A DNA stretch of 64,000 nt, taken from UBA4720 sp038227135. GTDB lineage: Bacteria; Gemmatimonadota; Gemmatimonadetes; Gemmatimonadales; Gemmatimonadaceae. The notes below the pieces were generated by a model that saw nothing but the letters and a program-made list of their open reading frames with translations, searched no databases and was not told where the DNA came from. The position numbers were made by a program, and so were the translations under genes. Below are positions 1 through 8,042 of the stretch, in pieces; positions within the stretch are counted from its first letter, which is position 1; each line of letters starts with the position of its first letter. The stretch is taken from positions 1 through 64,000 of the forward strand of contig JBBRQC010000006.1 in the NCBI GenBank assembly GCA_038227135.1, given 5' to 3'.

Positions 1-99
1 CAAGCGCACGGCGGTACGCTCACGGCATCTTCCCGGCTCGGGCGGGGAAGCCTGTTCACGGTGACGCTCCCGATCGCCAGCGAGGCCGAGCGGTCTTAA
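1..99 (+). CDS. Sensor histidine kinase, C-terminal end (partial)
   Basis: This open frame runs in from the left edge and stops at TAA 97-99, leaving 32 residues. They read HGGTLTASS, then G-R-G-S-L-F-T-V-T-L-P-I, which is the G2 box and last beta strand of a GHKL (HATPase_c) ATP-binding domain. The product should autophosphorylate a histidine in the upstream, unseen dimerisation domain. The final charged residues are a short tail. The sensor input and any partner response regulator lie outside the window. The kinase-family call is firm for so short a piece; its signal cannot be known. Confidence 0.75.
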   Translation, partial: QAHGGTLTASSRLGRGSLFTVTLPIASEAERS

Positions 100-109
100 T
101 CGTTCGCTA

Positions 110-586
110 ATGCGGACGATAACAGGCTCTCATGCAGTGCTCACGGGTCTTATCGGGCTCGAGATTTATGCAACCGCGCAGGCGCGCGCAGCAGTTTTGC
201 CACCTGCTCAAATAGTTCGGCCGGTGTACTACGCACCCCCTCGAGCCGCTGCCTGGTCACAGCCGGCTCGAGGAGTTCCCTCCAACGCTGTCAGGCAGCG
301 ACTGGTATTCGTGAATCCCACCGTGAGCATCGCGGTTCCCTCGGTGGACGTTCCTCTGACACTGATAAGCGCAGACGATTTTCACGGAAATCCCATCGGC
401 GGCTCGACGTCATTTGGTGTTGGAAGCACGGTTCCTGAAGGAACTAACGGGACCTTTCGAGCAGATCAGGTCGAAAAACAGGTTTCGCTCATCCCGGGAA
501 GTGGCGCGCCAACATACCCGGAAGTGCTGAGAATAGCCGGCAGGAAAGTGGAAACGCCTTTTTGTTCACTCTATCCCGATGATTAA
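110..586 (+). pseudogene. Decayed, truncated TonB paralogue
   Basis: The frame encodes 158 residues that align along their length with the intact TonB starting at 688. Both have a membrane helix ending (V/I)YATA(R/Q)A, a middle part with SxDF..., GS or GTGSG, and then QVEK...P.YPxVL...AG. The Pro/Lys-rich spacer is eroded. The C-terminal TonB domain stops right after the YPEVLRIAG match, losing about 60 residues including the strands that contact receptor TonB boxes. The copy therefore probably cannot transduce energy. It lies just upstream of the intact tonB, as expected of a tandem duplication that decayed. It could still be an expressed short membrane protein, but it reads as a remnant. 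Confidence 0.6.
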
Positions 587-687
587 GTCTGGGTTAATAC
601 TATTTCATGGATTCTTAATCTTGCGGCTATTCCATCGAGTTCCGCTTATAAACAGTTTTCGTCCACGAACTTCAACTTGGGTGAGGA

Positions 688-1392
688 ATGTTTAACCAAC
701 TGATCGAGTCGAAGCCGAAGAAACAGAAGATGGCTGGGGGTACGGTGTTCAGCATCGTGCTGCACACTCTCCTCATTGCAGCGGCCGTCTACGCGACCGC
801 ACGGGCTGGCGTGAAGGATGAGAAGTCGAAGTCCGAAAAGATCCAGTTCGTGGAGATGAAGAAGGAGCCGCCGAAGGTGCCGGACAAGCCGCCGCCACCG
901 AAGGAGGTCGTCGTCAAGCCGCCTCCGCCGAAAGGGTTCCAGGTGCTTCGCGCACCCGTCAAGATCGACATCAAGATCCCCGAGATCGATTTGTCGAAGT
1001 CCATGACCAACGAGAGCGACTTCAGCGGCAAGGGTGTGAAGGGCGGCACAGGGAGCGGTGTCGTTGGTGGCGTAGGCCCGGTTACCAACCAGACCTACTT
1101 CGAGTTCCAGGTCGAGAAGCCCGCAGAGATGCTTCAGGACAGTCCGAAGCCCAAATATCCGGTGGTTCTGGAGAGCTCAGGCATTGCCGGAGAGGTTCAG
1201 GCACAGTTTGTGGTGAGTAGCTCGGGCAAAGCAGACATGGATTCATTCAAGGTGCTTAAATCCACAAACGAGTTGTTCACTCAGGCGGTCAAGAGCGTTC
1301 TCCCGCGAATGAGATTCAGCCCCGCTCAGATTGGCGGCAAGCCGGTCAATCAGCTGGTTCAGCAATCGTTCCAGTTCGCCGTTCCCCGCTAA
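688..1392 (+). CDS. tonB: Energy transducer TonB
   Basis: This 234-residue protein couples the inner-membrane proton gradient to outer-membrane receptors. It has a short cytoplasmic start, one membrane helix at about residues 18-38, a Pro/Lys-rich periplasmic spacer (repeated PPPK at about 60-90), a Gly-rich linker, and a TonB C-terminal domain from about 145 with the KYPVVLESSGIAGEVQAQF core. The last residues, FQFAVPR, complete the final strand. ATG 688 follows a GGTGAGG stretch. The gene heads an operon with exbB at 1414 and two exbD genes, so all energising parts are together. Family assignment is secure; receptor substrates are unknown. Confidence 0.93.
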   Translation: MFNQLIESKPKKQKMAGGTVFSIVLHTLLIAAAVYATARAGVKDEKSKSEKIQFVEMKKEPPKVPDKPPPPKEVVVKPPPPKGFQVLRAPVKIDIKIPEIDLSKSMTNESDFSGKGVKGGTGSGVVGGVGPVTNQTYFEFQVEKPAEMLQDSPKPKYPVVLESSGIAGEVQAQFVVSSSGKADMDSFKVLKSTNELFTQAVKSVLPRMRFSPAQIGGKPVNQLVQQSFQFAVPR

Positions 1393-1413
1393 ACAACCCT
1401 CACGGAGTCAACA

Positions 1414-2160
1414 ATGCAGCTGTCACTACTCGACATTTACAATCAGATGGGCAACTTCGCGAAGGGCATTGTGTTTGTCCTCGCGATCATGTCGATCTGG
1501 TCACTCTCGGTCGCCATCAAGAAGTGGTGGGACCTGCGGGCGGCTCAGAAGGAGACCCGCAAATTCGCGCCCGAGTTCTCGCAGTTCCTCGAGGAAGACA
1601 ACCTCGCCGAAGCCGTCACCCTCGCTGACAAGTACAAGAAGTCGCACGTGGCCCGTGTCCTCGGCGGCGCGTTGACCGAGATTCGGCCGCTCATTCAGGA
1701 TGGATCCGTAACGGTAGCCGACATCAATTCGGCTGAGCGCGCGGTTGAGCGCGAAATGCTGATGACGATCACCGACCTCAAGCGTGGCCTTGGAATTCTG
1801 GCGACCGTCGGCGCAACAGCGCCGTTCGTCGGACTGCTCGGCACCACCATGGGAATCGTGAACTCATTCGCCGCCATGGCCGCCTCCGGGTCGGGCGGTC
1901 TCGCGTCGATCTCGTCCGGTGTATCCGAGGCCCTCATCACCACCGCCTTCGGTCTCATCGTCGCGATTCCGGCAGTGTGGCTCTTCAACTACTTCCAGAT
2001 CAAGATCGACAATCTCACGGCCGAGATGACCTATACCTCGAAGGAGATGATCGACTACATGATCAAGAACATTTCGGGCACCGGAGAGTTCGGCCGCTCG
2101 CGCTTCACCCGTGAGTTCAACACCACGGCGACCGCCGGCTCCAACCCGATCTCGCAGTAA
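1414..2160 (+). CDS. exbB: MotA/TolQ/ExbB proton channel family protein
   Basis: At 248 residues this is the usual length for ExbB/TolQ. There is an N-terminal membrane helix near residues 14-34, a long cytoplasmic stretch, then two further helices. The family block GLGILATVGATAPFVGLLGT and the following MGIVNSF segment are intact, as is the last helix region with STGV-like small residues. ExbB forms a pentameric channel around an ExbD dimer and uses proton flow to move TonB. It sits 21 nt after tonB and 19 nt before the first exbD, so the genes are almost certainly cotranscribed. TolQ is excluded mainly by the tonB/exbD context. Confidence 0.93.
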   Translation: MQLSLLDIYNQMGNFAKGIVFVLAIMSIWSLSVAIKKWWDLRAAQKETRKFAPEFSQFLEEDNLAEAVTLADKYKKSHVARVLGGALTEIRPLIQDGSVTVADINSAERAVEREMLMTITDLKRGLGILATVGATAPFVGLLGTTMGIVNSFAAMAASGSGGLASISSGVSEALITTAFGLIVAIPAVWLFNYFQIKIDNLTAEMTYTSKEMIDYMIKNISGTGEFGRSRFTREFNTTATAGSNPISQ

Positions 2161-2179
2161 CCCGGGGAGGGTTCAAGCT

Positions 2180-2653
2180 ATGGCAATGGCTGCTGGCAGC
2201 TCCGGGGGCGTGAAGGCGTCGCCGAACGTGACGCCGATGATCGACGTCATGCTCGTGCTGCTGATCATCTTCATGCTCGTCATCCCGGCGATCAGCGCGG
2301 GATTCCAGGCGATTCCGCCCACTGGCGTCAACCTCAAGCCGCATCCTGAAGAAGATCAGGATCAGGTTCTGGGCATCGATGCCAACGGGCAGTACTACCT
2401 GAACAAGAAGCCGATTCCGAATGCCGAACTGGGCATCCGGCTGAAGCAGATCTTCGAGACCCGTACGGAGGACAAGCTTCTGTACGTCAAGGCGCACAAA
2501 GATCTACAATATGGAAAGGTGATCGACGCGCTGGACATCGCTGCTCACAACGACGTTCGGGTCACCGGGATGATCACCGATCAGCGGCCGGGAACCGTTT
2601 CCGGGATCCAGGGCGACAACCTCTTCAATGCTCCGGCAGCGGGGAAGAAATAA
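2180..2653 (+). CDS. exbD: ExbD/TolR biopolymer transport protein (first copy)
   Basis: This 157-residue ExbD has one membrane helix carrying the family signature NVTPMIDVMLVLLIIF; its Asp is the protonatable residue that couples H+ flow to TonB motion. A periplasmic domain follows, with the usual strand pattern (VLGIDANGQYYLN, then LLYVKAHKD). I chose ATG 2180 because it follows GGGGAGG at 2164-2170. A longer in-frame start at 2111 would run through exbB and adds only low-complexity Arg/Pro residues. Its TAA overlaps the next exbD start (TAATG), which implies translational coupling. Confidence 0.92.
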   Translation: MAMAAGSSGGVKASPNVTPMIDVMLVLLIIFMLVIPAISAGFQAIPPTGVNLKPHPEEDQDQVLGIDANGQYYLNKKPIPNAELGIRLKQIFETRTEDKLLYVKAHKDLQYGKVIDALDIAAHNDVRVTGMITDQRPGTVSGIQGDNLFNAPAAGKK

Positions 2654-3066
2654 TGGCCATGTCCGGGGGAAGTAACAGCGCGCTGACGAACGAGATCAAC
2701 GTCACGCCGATGATCGACGTGCTGCTCGTGCTGTTGATCATCTTCATGATGGTGATTCCGATGTCGCGGAAAGCCGTCGACCTGCAGCTGCCGGATCCGA
2801 CTCCCGACGACACCAATTCGGGACCGCCCCCATCGCAGATCGTGCTCGAAGTTCTGCCTGGGAATACCTTCAAGATCAATTCGCAGCCGGTCACGAAGGC
2901 CGAACTTGGCAAGAAGCTCAAGGAGATTTACGATCCGCGGCCCGACAAGATCATCTTCGTCAAGGGTGATCCCACGGTGAAGTATCAGGATGTGATTGCC
3001 GCGATGGATGTCGCGCGCGGCGCGGGTGTGAAAGTGATTGCGACCACACCGAAGGATGTGAAATAG
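2653..3066 (+). CDS. exbD: ExbD/TolR biopolymer transport protein (second copy)
   Basis: This second, diverged ExbD has 137 residues and overlaps the first by one base. The membrane helix again carries NVTPMIDVLLVLLIIF with the coupling Asp. The periplasmic part ends in IIFVKGDPTVKYQDVIAAMD, the ExbD core. Having two non-identical ExbDs beside one ExbB suggests a heteromeric ExbB-ExbD1-ExbD2 complex, an arrangement known from Bacteroidota-type and related systems. Its stop directly abuts the reading frame of a second TonB-like protein, so all five proteins are probably made from one transcript. Confidence 0.92.
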   Translation: MAMSGGSNSALTNEINVTPMIDVLLVLLIIFMMVIPMSRKAVDLQLPDPTPDDTNSGPPPSQIVLEVLPGNTFKINSQPVTKAELGKKLKEIYDPRPDKIIFVKGDPTVKYQDVIAAMDVARGAGVKVIATTPKDVK

Positions 3067-3140
3067 TCACGCGCTATCCGACTTTCGAGCAGCGGCAAGA
3101 GAAAGAAAAAGGGTGGAGAGGGATCATTGCGTCGCTGCTG

Positions 3141-3827
3141 GTGCACGCAGTGATCCTTTTCCTTATTCTGGCACCCATCGTCGGATCGTCGGATTTCACT
3201 CGTCCCGATGTGATCGGCGGCGGCGGGCCGGGACCCGCCGGTGGCGGTGGCGGCGGCTTCAATGGCTCGGGCTCGCGCGAACAGCACCTCCAGTTCGTAC
3301 GGGTGAAGTCCGATCCGACAGTGATGCCAAAGCTGACGCCAGCGACTGTGCCTCCAGTCAAGCCTCCAGAGCCAAAGCCGCCCGTCGAGTCTCCAGTGAC
3401 TCCCGCGCAGCAGGTAGTGACAACTCCGGTGACGACATCGACAACAGGTGAGGGAACCGGAAGCGCGGGAACGGCGGGCGCCGGCCCCGGGAGCGGTGGC
3501 GGAGTGGGATCGGGAGAGGGATCAGGGCGCGGGAGCGGAATAGGGCCCGGCACTGGCGGCGGACCGGGAAAGGATTATCCGCCAACGGTGAGGGATTTGT
3601 TCATACCGCCGATGCCTGCGCCATCCGCAGTGAAGGGTTTTCACATGAAAGCGTTCTTCGATGTCGACGAGATGGGCAACTCCCGGCTTCTGGGGTTCAA
3701 TCCCACCCGCGACGGTGGCTACAACAGGCGCGTTGCCGATGTTCTCAAGTCGATGCGCTTCCGGCCCGGCGTCCACGCCGACGGGACGCCCAAGCGGGAT
3801 ACCGCTGAAATAGAGATCATTTTCTGA
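3141..3827 (+). CDS. TonB-like periplasmic protein, glycine-rich
   Basis: GTG 3141 gives 228 residues, but it falls inside the membrane helix (VHAVILFLILAPIV). The frame is open upstream and adds a typical cytoplasmic start (RYPTFEQRQEKEKGWRGIIASLL) back to about 3063, where there is only ATA or GTC, preceded at 3052-3056 by AAGGA. The true start may therefore be a rare codon. After the helix come a Gly-rich run, a Pro/Lys stretch and a very Gly/Ser-rich linker (about 105-145). A TonB/TolA-like C-terminal fold follows, with FFDVDEMGNSRLLGF and VLKSMRFRPG, matching TonB's LPRMRFSPA. It closes the tonB-exb operon and probably acts as an alternative energy transducer. Confidence 0.75.
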   Translation: MHAVILFLILAPIVGSSDFTRPDVIGGGGPGPAGGGGGGFNGSGSREQHLQFVRVKSDPTVMPKLTPATVPPVKPPEPKPPVESPVTPAQQVVTTPVTTSTTGEGTGSAGTAGAGPGSGGGVGSGEGSGRGSGIGPGTGGGPGKDYPPTVRDLFIPPMPAPSAVKGFHMKAFFDVDEMGNSRLLGFNPTRDGGYNRRVADVLKSMRFRPGVHADGTPKRDTAEIEIIF

Positions 3828-3985
3828 CTGGCTGGAACTGATAATTGGAGCTGCCAGTTAGAGTCCACCAACCGAGATGCGAGGTGGTCCGGGTTCCCTA
3901 GCAAAAAGCGAGTTGCGCGGGTAACTTCTGCCCGCTGTACGGGAGGCGAAACACCGGCGAAACCGAGCATCCGAGGGGAGCGTTT
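3827..3985 (+). promoter_or_regulatory. Structured leader of the amino-acid permease gene
   Basis: The 158 nt between the TonB-like gene and the permease hold three successive inverted repeats: ACTGGC 3827-3832 with GCCAGT 3853-3858; CCACC 3865-3869 with GGTGG 3883-3887; GCGGG 3917-3921 with CCCGC 3931-3935. A purine ribosome site (GAGGGGAG, about 3973-3980) and the TTG start follow. The first repeat lacks a T tract, so it is a poor terminator. I recognise no known riboswitch core. It may be a cis-regulatory leader, but GC-rich sequence also makes chance stems. Confidence 0.35.
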
Positions 3986-5473
3986 TTGACAACTACGACA
4001 GCCACGGCCGACACGAATCCGTCGTCACGCGAGTTCGTCAAGGCGATGACGCTCACCGACGCGACCATGCTGGTCGCTGGCTCGATGATCGGGTCCGGAA
4101 TCTTCATCGTTTCCGCCGACATCGGCCGCACGGTAGGCTCGCCCTTCTGGCTGGTGATGGCCTGGCTCGTCGCGGGACTCGTGACGGTTCTCGGCGCCCT
4201 CGCCTACGGAGAGCTCGCGGCGATGTATCCCCGAGCCGGCGGTCAATACGTCTTTCTTCGAGAGTCCATGGGTCACCTCATGGGCTTTCTTTACGGATGG
4301 ACGCTCTTCATTGTCATCCAGACAGGTACGATCGCGGCGGTGGCAGTGGCGTTCGGCCGATTTCTCGGCGTCCTGTGGCCGGCAATCACTCCGGATCGTT
4401 TCGGCTGGTTCCCACAATTCGATGTGATGACGCCCGGTGGCGCGATCCAGCTCGGTCTTTCGCCGCAGCGGCTCATCGCCCTCGTCACGATCTGGATTCT
4501 GACCTGGGTCAACCTCCGCGGGGTCAAGGAAGGAAAGATTGTCCAGACGACACTGACGGTGGTCAAGACGGGAGCGTTGGCCGCGCTCATCGTCCTGGGA
4601 CTCACGATGGGGCGCAATGTCGAGGCGATTGCTGCGAACTTCGGAGCTGGCAACTTCAATGGAGTTGCGTTTGCATCGGTGTTCCCGATCGCGTTTGGAG
4701 CTGCGCTGGTGGGCTCGCTCTTTTCGAGCGACGCGTGGAATAACGTGACGTTCGCCGCCGCCGAAGTTCAGGAGCCACGCAGAAATCTTCCACGCGCGCT
4801 CATCTACGGTACGGGGCTGGTGAGTCTGCTTTACATCCTCGCCAACGTCTCGTACCTGAACGTGCTCCCGCTCCATGGTTCCGCGGACGCCGCGACAGTG
4901 TTCGGTCGCGGCATCCAGCACGCCACTCAGGATCGGGTCGCGAGCGCCGTGGCCGAAAGCATTTTCGGACCGGTCGGCGCCAGCATCATGGCGGTGGCGA
5001 TTCTCATCTCCACGTTCGGATGCAACAACGGTCTGATTCTGTCGGGCGCCCGCGTGTACTACGCGATGGCGAAAGACAAGCTGTTCTTCGCGCGCGCCGG
5101 AAATCTCAATCGGAACAACGTTCCTGCCGCGGCGCTGATCGCACAGTCCATCTGGACCAGCCTGCTCTGTCTCACCGGAACTTATGGTCAGCTTCTCGAC
5201 TATGTGATTTTTGCCGCACTGATATTTTACGTGCTCACTACCGTAGGCTTGTTTCGGCTGCGCAAGCTCAGGCCCGACGCGGAGCGGCCATACCGCGCGC
5301 TGGGATACCCGGTCCTTCCGGCCCTTTACATCTTCCTTGCTGCTTCCATCGCCGTGATACTGCTCATCGCGGACAAGACACGCGCTCAGGCCCTGTCGGG
5401 TCTCGTTATCGTACTGCTCGGTGTTCCGGTGTTCTTTATCTGGCGCAGAGTCGAATCAGAACCTGCTCGCTGA
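3986..5473 (+). CDS. APC-family amino acid permease
   Basis: This 495-residue protein has about 12 membrane helices and no signal peptide. The first helix carries GSMIGSGIFIVSADI, the unwound TM1 substrate/cation site of the APC superfamily, and YGELAAMYPRAGGQYVFLRE follows in TM2-3. It should import amino acids by proton or cation coupling. TTG 3986 is preferred because GAGGGGAG sits just upstream and gives the short polar N-terminus usual for the family. It precedes the membrane pyrophosphatase, and a second, different APC permease follows that gene, so ion pumping and uptake are probably linked. The substrate cannot be read from sequence. Confidence 0.88.
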   Translation: MTTTTATADTNPSSREFVKAMTLTDATMLVAGSMIGSGIFIVSADIGRTVGSPFWLVMAWLVAGLVTVLGALAYGELAAMYPRAGGQYVFLRESMGHLMGFLYGWTLFIVIQTGTIAAVAVAFGRFLGVLWPAITPDRFGWFPQFDVMTPGGAIQLGLSPQRLIALVTIWILTWVNLRGVKEGKIVQTTLTVVKTGALAALIVLGLTMGRNVEAIAANFGAGNFNGVAFASVFPIAFGAALVGSLFSSDAWNNVTFAAAEVQEPRRNLPRALIYGTGLVSLLYILANVSYLNVLPLHGSADAATVFGRGIQHATQDRVASAVAESIFGPVGASIMAVAILISTFGCNNGLILSGARVYYAMAKDKLFFARAGNLNRNNVPAAALIAQSIWTSLLCLTGTYGQLLDYVIFAALIFYVLTTVGLFRLRKLRPDAERPYRALGYPVLPALYIFLAASIAVILLIADKTRAQALSGLVIVLLGVPVFFIWRRVESEPAR

Positions 5474-5480
5474 GCCCCAC

Positions 5481-5501
5481 GCCGGCTCTGCCAGAGCCGG
5501 C
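5481..5501 (+). terminator. Hairpin between permease and pyrophosphatase genes
   Basis: A perfect 9-bp stem (GCCGGCTCT with AGAGCCGGC) closes a 3-nt loop 8 nt after the permease stop. Only scattered Ts follow, so it may be a weak or factor-assisted terminator, or an mRNA-stabilising hairpin ahead of the hppA ribosome site. Confidence 0.5.
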
Positions 5502-5528
5502 CGTTATTCACCCTCGGAGAATTCACGA

Positions 5529-8042
5529 ATGAATCGGAAGTCTGCAATCGTCTTTCGTACACTCAGCATCGTTCTGGCACTCCTTTCCGGAGCCGCCATA
5601 AAGCCTGTGACAGCTCAGGGAGTTTCCGAGAGCCGTCCTGACAGCTCGATGGCTGCTGCCGCGACTGGAACCGCCCAGCCCGTTCAGGTGGAGCACAAGG
5701 CAGGCGGTGAGGCGAACCTGATAATTCCCGATCTCTCGCGGGTCAGCTTCCTCGGCGGCATTCATGGCCGGTCGCTCCTCATGGGCGGATTGGTCATCTG
5801 CGCGCTGGGACTTCTGTTCGGACTGGTGTTCTACAGCCAGCTCAAGCGCATGGAGGTGCATGAATCGATGCGCGAGGTCTCCGAGCTGATTTACGAGACA
5901 TGCAAGACGTACCTGATAACGCAGGGGAAGTTCATCCTCATCCTCGAGCTGTTCATCGGGTTCGTGATCCTCCTTTACTTCGGATTCCTGCTGAAGTTCG
6001 AGGCGATGAAGGTAGTGATCATTCTGCTTTTCAGTCTCGTCGGGATCGCCGGCAGCTACGGGGTGGCGTGGTTCGGCATCCGGATCAACACGTTCGCCAA
6101 CTCGCGCACTGCCTTCGCCAGCCTTCGCGGCAAGCCCTACCCGTGCTACTCGATTCCGCTCAAGGCTGGCATGAGCATCGGAATGCTCCTCATCAGCGTC
6201 GAGCTGGTGATCATGCTGTTCATTCTTCTGTTCATTCCAGGCGACTACGCCGGACCGTGCTTCATCGGGTTTGCGATCGGTGAATCGCTTGGCGCGGCCG
6301 CGCTGCGTATCGCAGGTGGAATCTTCACCAAGATCGCGGACATTGGCGCGGACCTGATGAAGATCGTGTTCAACGTGAAGGAAGACGACGCCCGCAATCC
6401 GGGCGTGATCGCGGACTGCACCGGCGACAACGCCGGGGACTCGGTAGGTCCGAGCGCCGATGGGTTCGAGACTTACGGCGTTACCGGCGTGGCGCTGATC
6501 TCGTTCATCGTTCTCGCCGTGCGGGAGCCGACGGTTCAGATACAGCTGCTCGTCTGGATTTTCGTAATGCGCATCATGATGGTCGTCGCCAGCGGCCTTT
6601 CGTACCTGGTGAACGAAACCGTCGCGAAGGCGAGATACGTCAACGCCGACCACATGAATTACGAGTCGCCACTGACCTCGCTCGTCTGGCTGACGTCGCT
6701 GATTTCTGTTGCGCTCACCTATCTCGTTTCCTACATGCTGTTGCCGGACCTCGGCGACGGCTCGCTCTGGTGGAAGCTCTCGACAGTCATCACCTGCGGC
6801 ACGCTGGCCGGGGCAATCATTCCCGAGCTGGTGAAGGTATTCACGTCGGTGGACTCACGTCACGTGAGGGAAATCGTGACGTCGTCGAGAGAAGGCGGGG
6901 CATCGCTCAACATTCTATCGGGACTCGTCGCAGGAAACTTCAGCGCCTACTGGATCGGCATGGCCATTATGGCGCTGATGTCGATCGGCTTCCTGGTTAG
7001 CACCACCGGATTCGGGACGTTGATGATCGCTCCGGCGGTGTTCGCGTTCGGGCTCGTCGCATTCGGATTCCTGGGAATGGGGCCGGTCACCATCGCGGTC
7101 GACTCGTACGGTCCGGTCACGGATAACGCACAGTCCGTGTTCGAGCTGTCGCAGATCGAGCAGGTGCCCAACATCAAGCAGCAGCTCAAGACAGAATACG
7201 GCTTCGACGCACAGTTCGAGCGGGCGAAGGATCTGCTCGAGGAGAATGACGGAGCCGGCAACACGTTCAAGGCGACGGCCAAGCCCGTTCTCATCGGCAC
7301 CGCCGTCGTTGGGGCTACTACGATGATCTTCTCGATCATCCTCGGGCTTACCCACGGATTGCAGCCCGAATTCATCGCGAACCTTTCGATTCTCCACCCG
7401 CCGTTCCTGCTCGGTCTCATCGCCGGCGGAGCGATGATCTACTGGTTCACAGGTGCATCGACGCAGGCCGTTACAACCGGTGCGTACAGGGCAGTCGAAT
7501 TCATCAAGGCCAACATCAATCTCGAGAGCTCGGCGAAGGCCTCAGTCGCTGACAGCAAGAAAGTCGTGGAGATCTGCACAAAGTACGCGCAGCAGGGGAT
7601 GTTCAACATCTTCCTGACGGTGTTCTTTGCCACGCTGGCTTTTGCTTTCATCGAGCCCTACTTCTTCATCGGCTATCTCATATCGATCGCGTTGTTCGGC
7701 CTATTCCAGGCGATCTTCATGGCGAACGCCGGGGGTGCCTGGGACAACGCCAAGAAGATCGTGGAGGTGGAGCTCAAGCAGAAGGGAACTCCGCTGCACG
7801 CAGCGACTGTCGTCGGCGATACTGTCGGTGATCCGTTCAAGGACACGTCTTCAGTCGCACTCAATCCCATCATCAAGTTCACTACGCTGTTCGGGTTGCT
7901 GGCTGTGGAGCTGGCGGTGTCGCTGACCGAGACGCGTGGGGGCACTCTGACCACCATTCTGGCGGGCGTGTTCTTCCTCATCTCCGTGACTTTCGTGTGG
8001 CGCTCGTTCTACGCGATGCGCGTCAAGAGCGCCGTGGCTTGA
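5529..8042 (+). CDS. hppA: Membrane-bound H+-translocating pyrophosphatase
   Basis: The enzyme hydrolyses pyrophosphate and pumps ions outward across the membrane. It has 837 residues, longer than the usual ~690-770, because of an N-terminal signal-like segment (about residues 6-29, ending VTAQ) before the 16-helix core. The late motif GDTVGDPFKDTS is canonical (about 764). The central acidic block is altered to DCTGDNAGDSVGPSADGFET (about 296), and the earlier DX7KXE element lacks its usual spacing and Glu. GNTFKA (about 577) has Lys at the position that separates K+-independent from K+-dependent enzymes, so I infer K+ independence. ATG 5529 follows CTCGGAG. The next permease overlaps its stop. 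Family certain; ion specificity inferred. Confidence 0.93.
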   Translation: MNRKSAIVFRTLSIVLALLSGAAIKPVTAQGVSESRPDSSMAAAATGTAQPVQVEHKAGGEANLIIPDLSRVSFLGGIHGRSLLMGGLVICALGLLFGLVFYSQLKRMEVHESMREVSELIYETCKTYLITQGKFILILELFIGFVILLYFGFLLKFEAMKVVIILLFSLVGIAGSYGVAWFGIRINTFANSRTAFASLRGKPYPCYSIPLKAGMSIGMLLISVELVIMLFILLFIPGDYAGPCFIGFAIGESLGAAALRIAGGIFTKIADIGADLMKIVFNVKEDDARNPGVIADCTGDNAGDSVGPSADGFETYGVTGVALISFIVLAVREPTVQIQLLVWIFVMRIMMVVASGLSYLVNETVAKARYVNADHMNYESPLTSLVWLTSLISVALTYLVSYMLLPDLGDGSLWWKLSTVITCGTLAGAIIPELVKVFTSVDSRHVREIVTSSREGGASLNILSGLVAGNFSAYWIGMAIMALMSIGFLVSTTGFGTLMIAPAVFAFGLVAFGFLGMGPVTIAVDSYGPVTDNAQSVFELSQIEQVPNIKQQLKTEYGFDAQFERAKDLLEENDGAGNTFKATAKPVLIGTAVVGATTMIFSIILGLTHGLQPEFIANLSILHPPFLLGLIAGGAMIYWFTGASTQAVTTGAYRAVEFIKANINLESSAKASVADSKKVVEICTKYAQQGMFNIFLTVFFATLAFAFIEPYFFIGYLISIALFGLFQAIFMANAGGAWDNAKKIVEVELKQKGTPLHAATVVGDTVGDPFKDTSSVALNPIIKFTTLFGLLAVELAVSLTETRGGTLTTILAGVFFLISVTFVWRSFYAMRVKSAVA

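Noticed and set aside
601..660. Possible promoter TTGCGG ... TATAAA before tonB
   Set aside because: The spacing is 19-20 nt and the -35 match is weak, so it was not listed as a feature.
3827..3985. T-box, glycine or cobalamin riboswitch upstream of the permease
   Set aside because: None of their conserved cores is present; only generic stem-loops could be supported.
4025..4921. Long open frame on the minus strand (298 codons) opposite the first permease gene
   Set aside because: It is the antisense shadow of a GC-rich permease gene: composition is Arg/Asp/Glu/His-rich with no motif, and the plus-strand product is a clear APC transporter.
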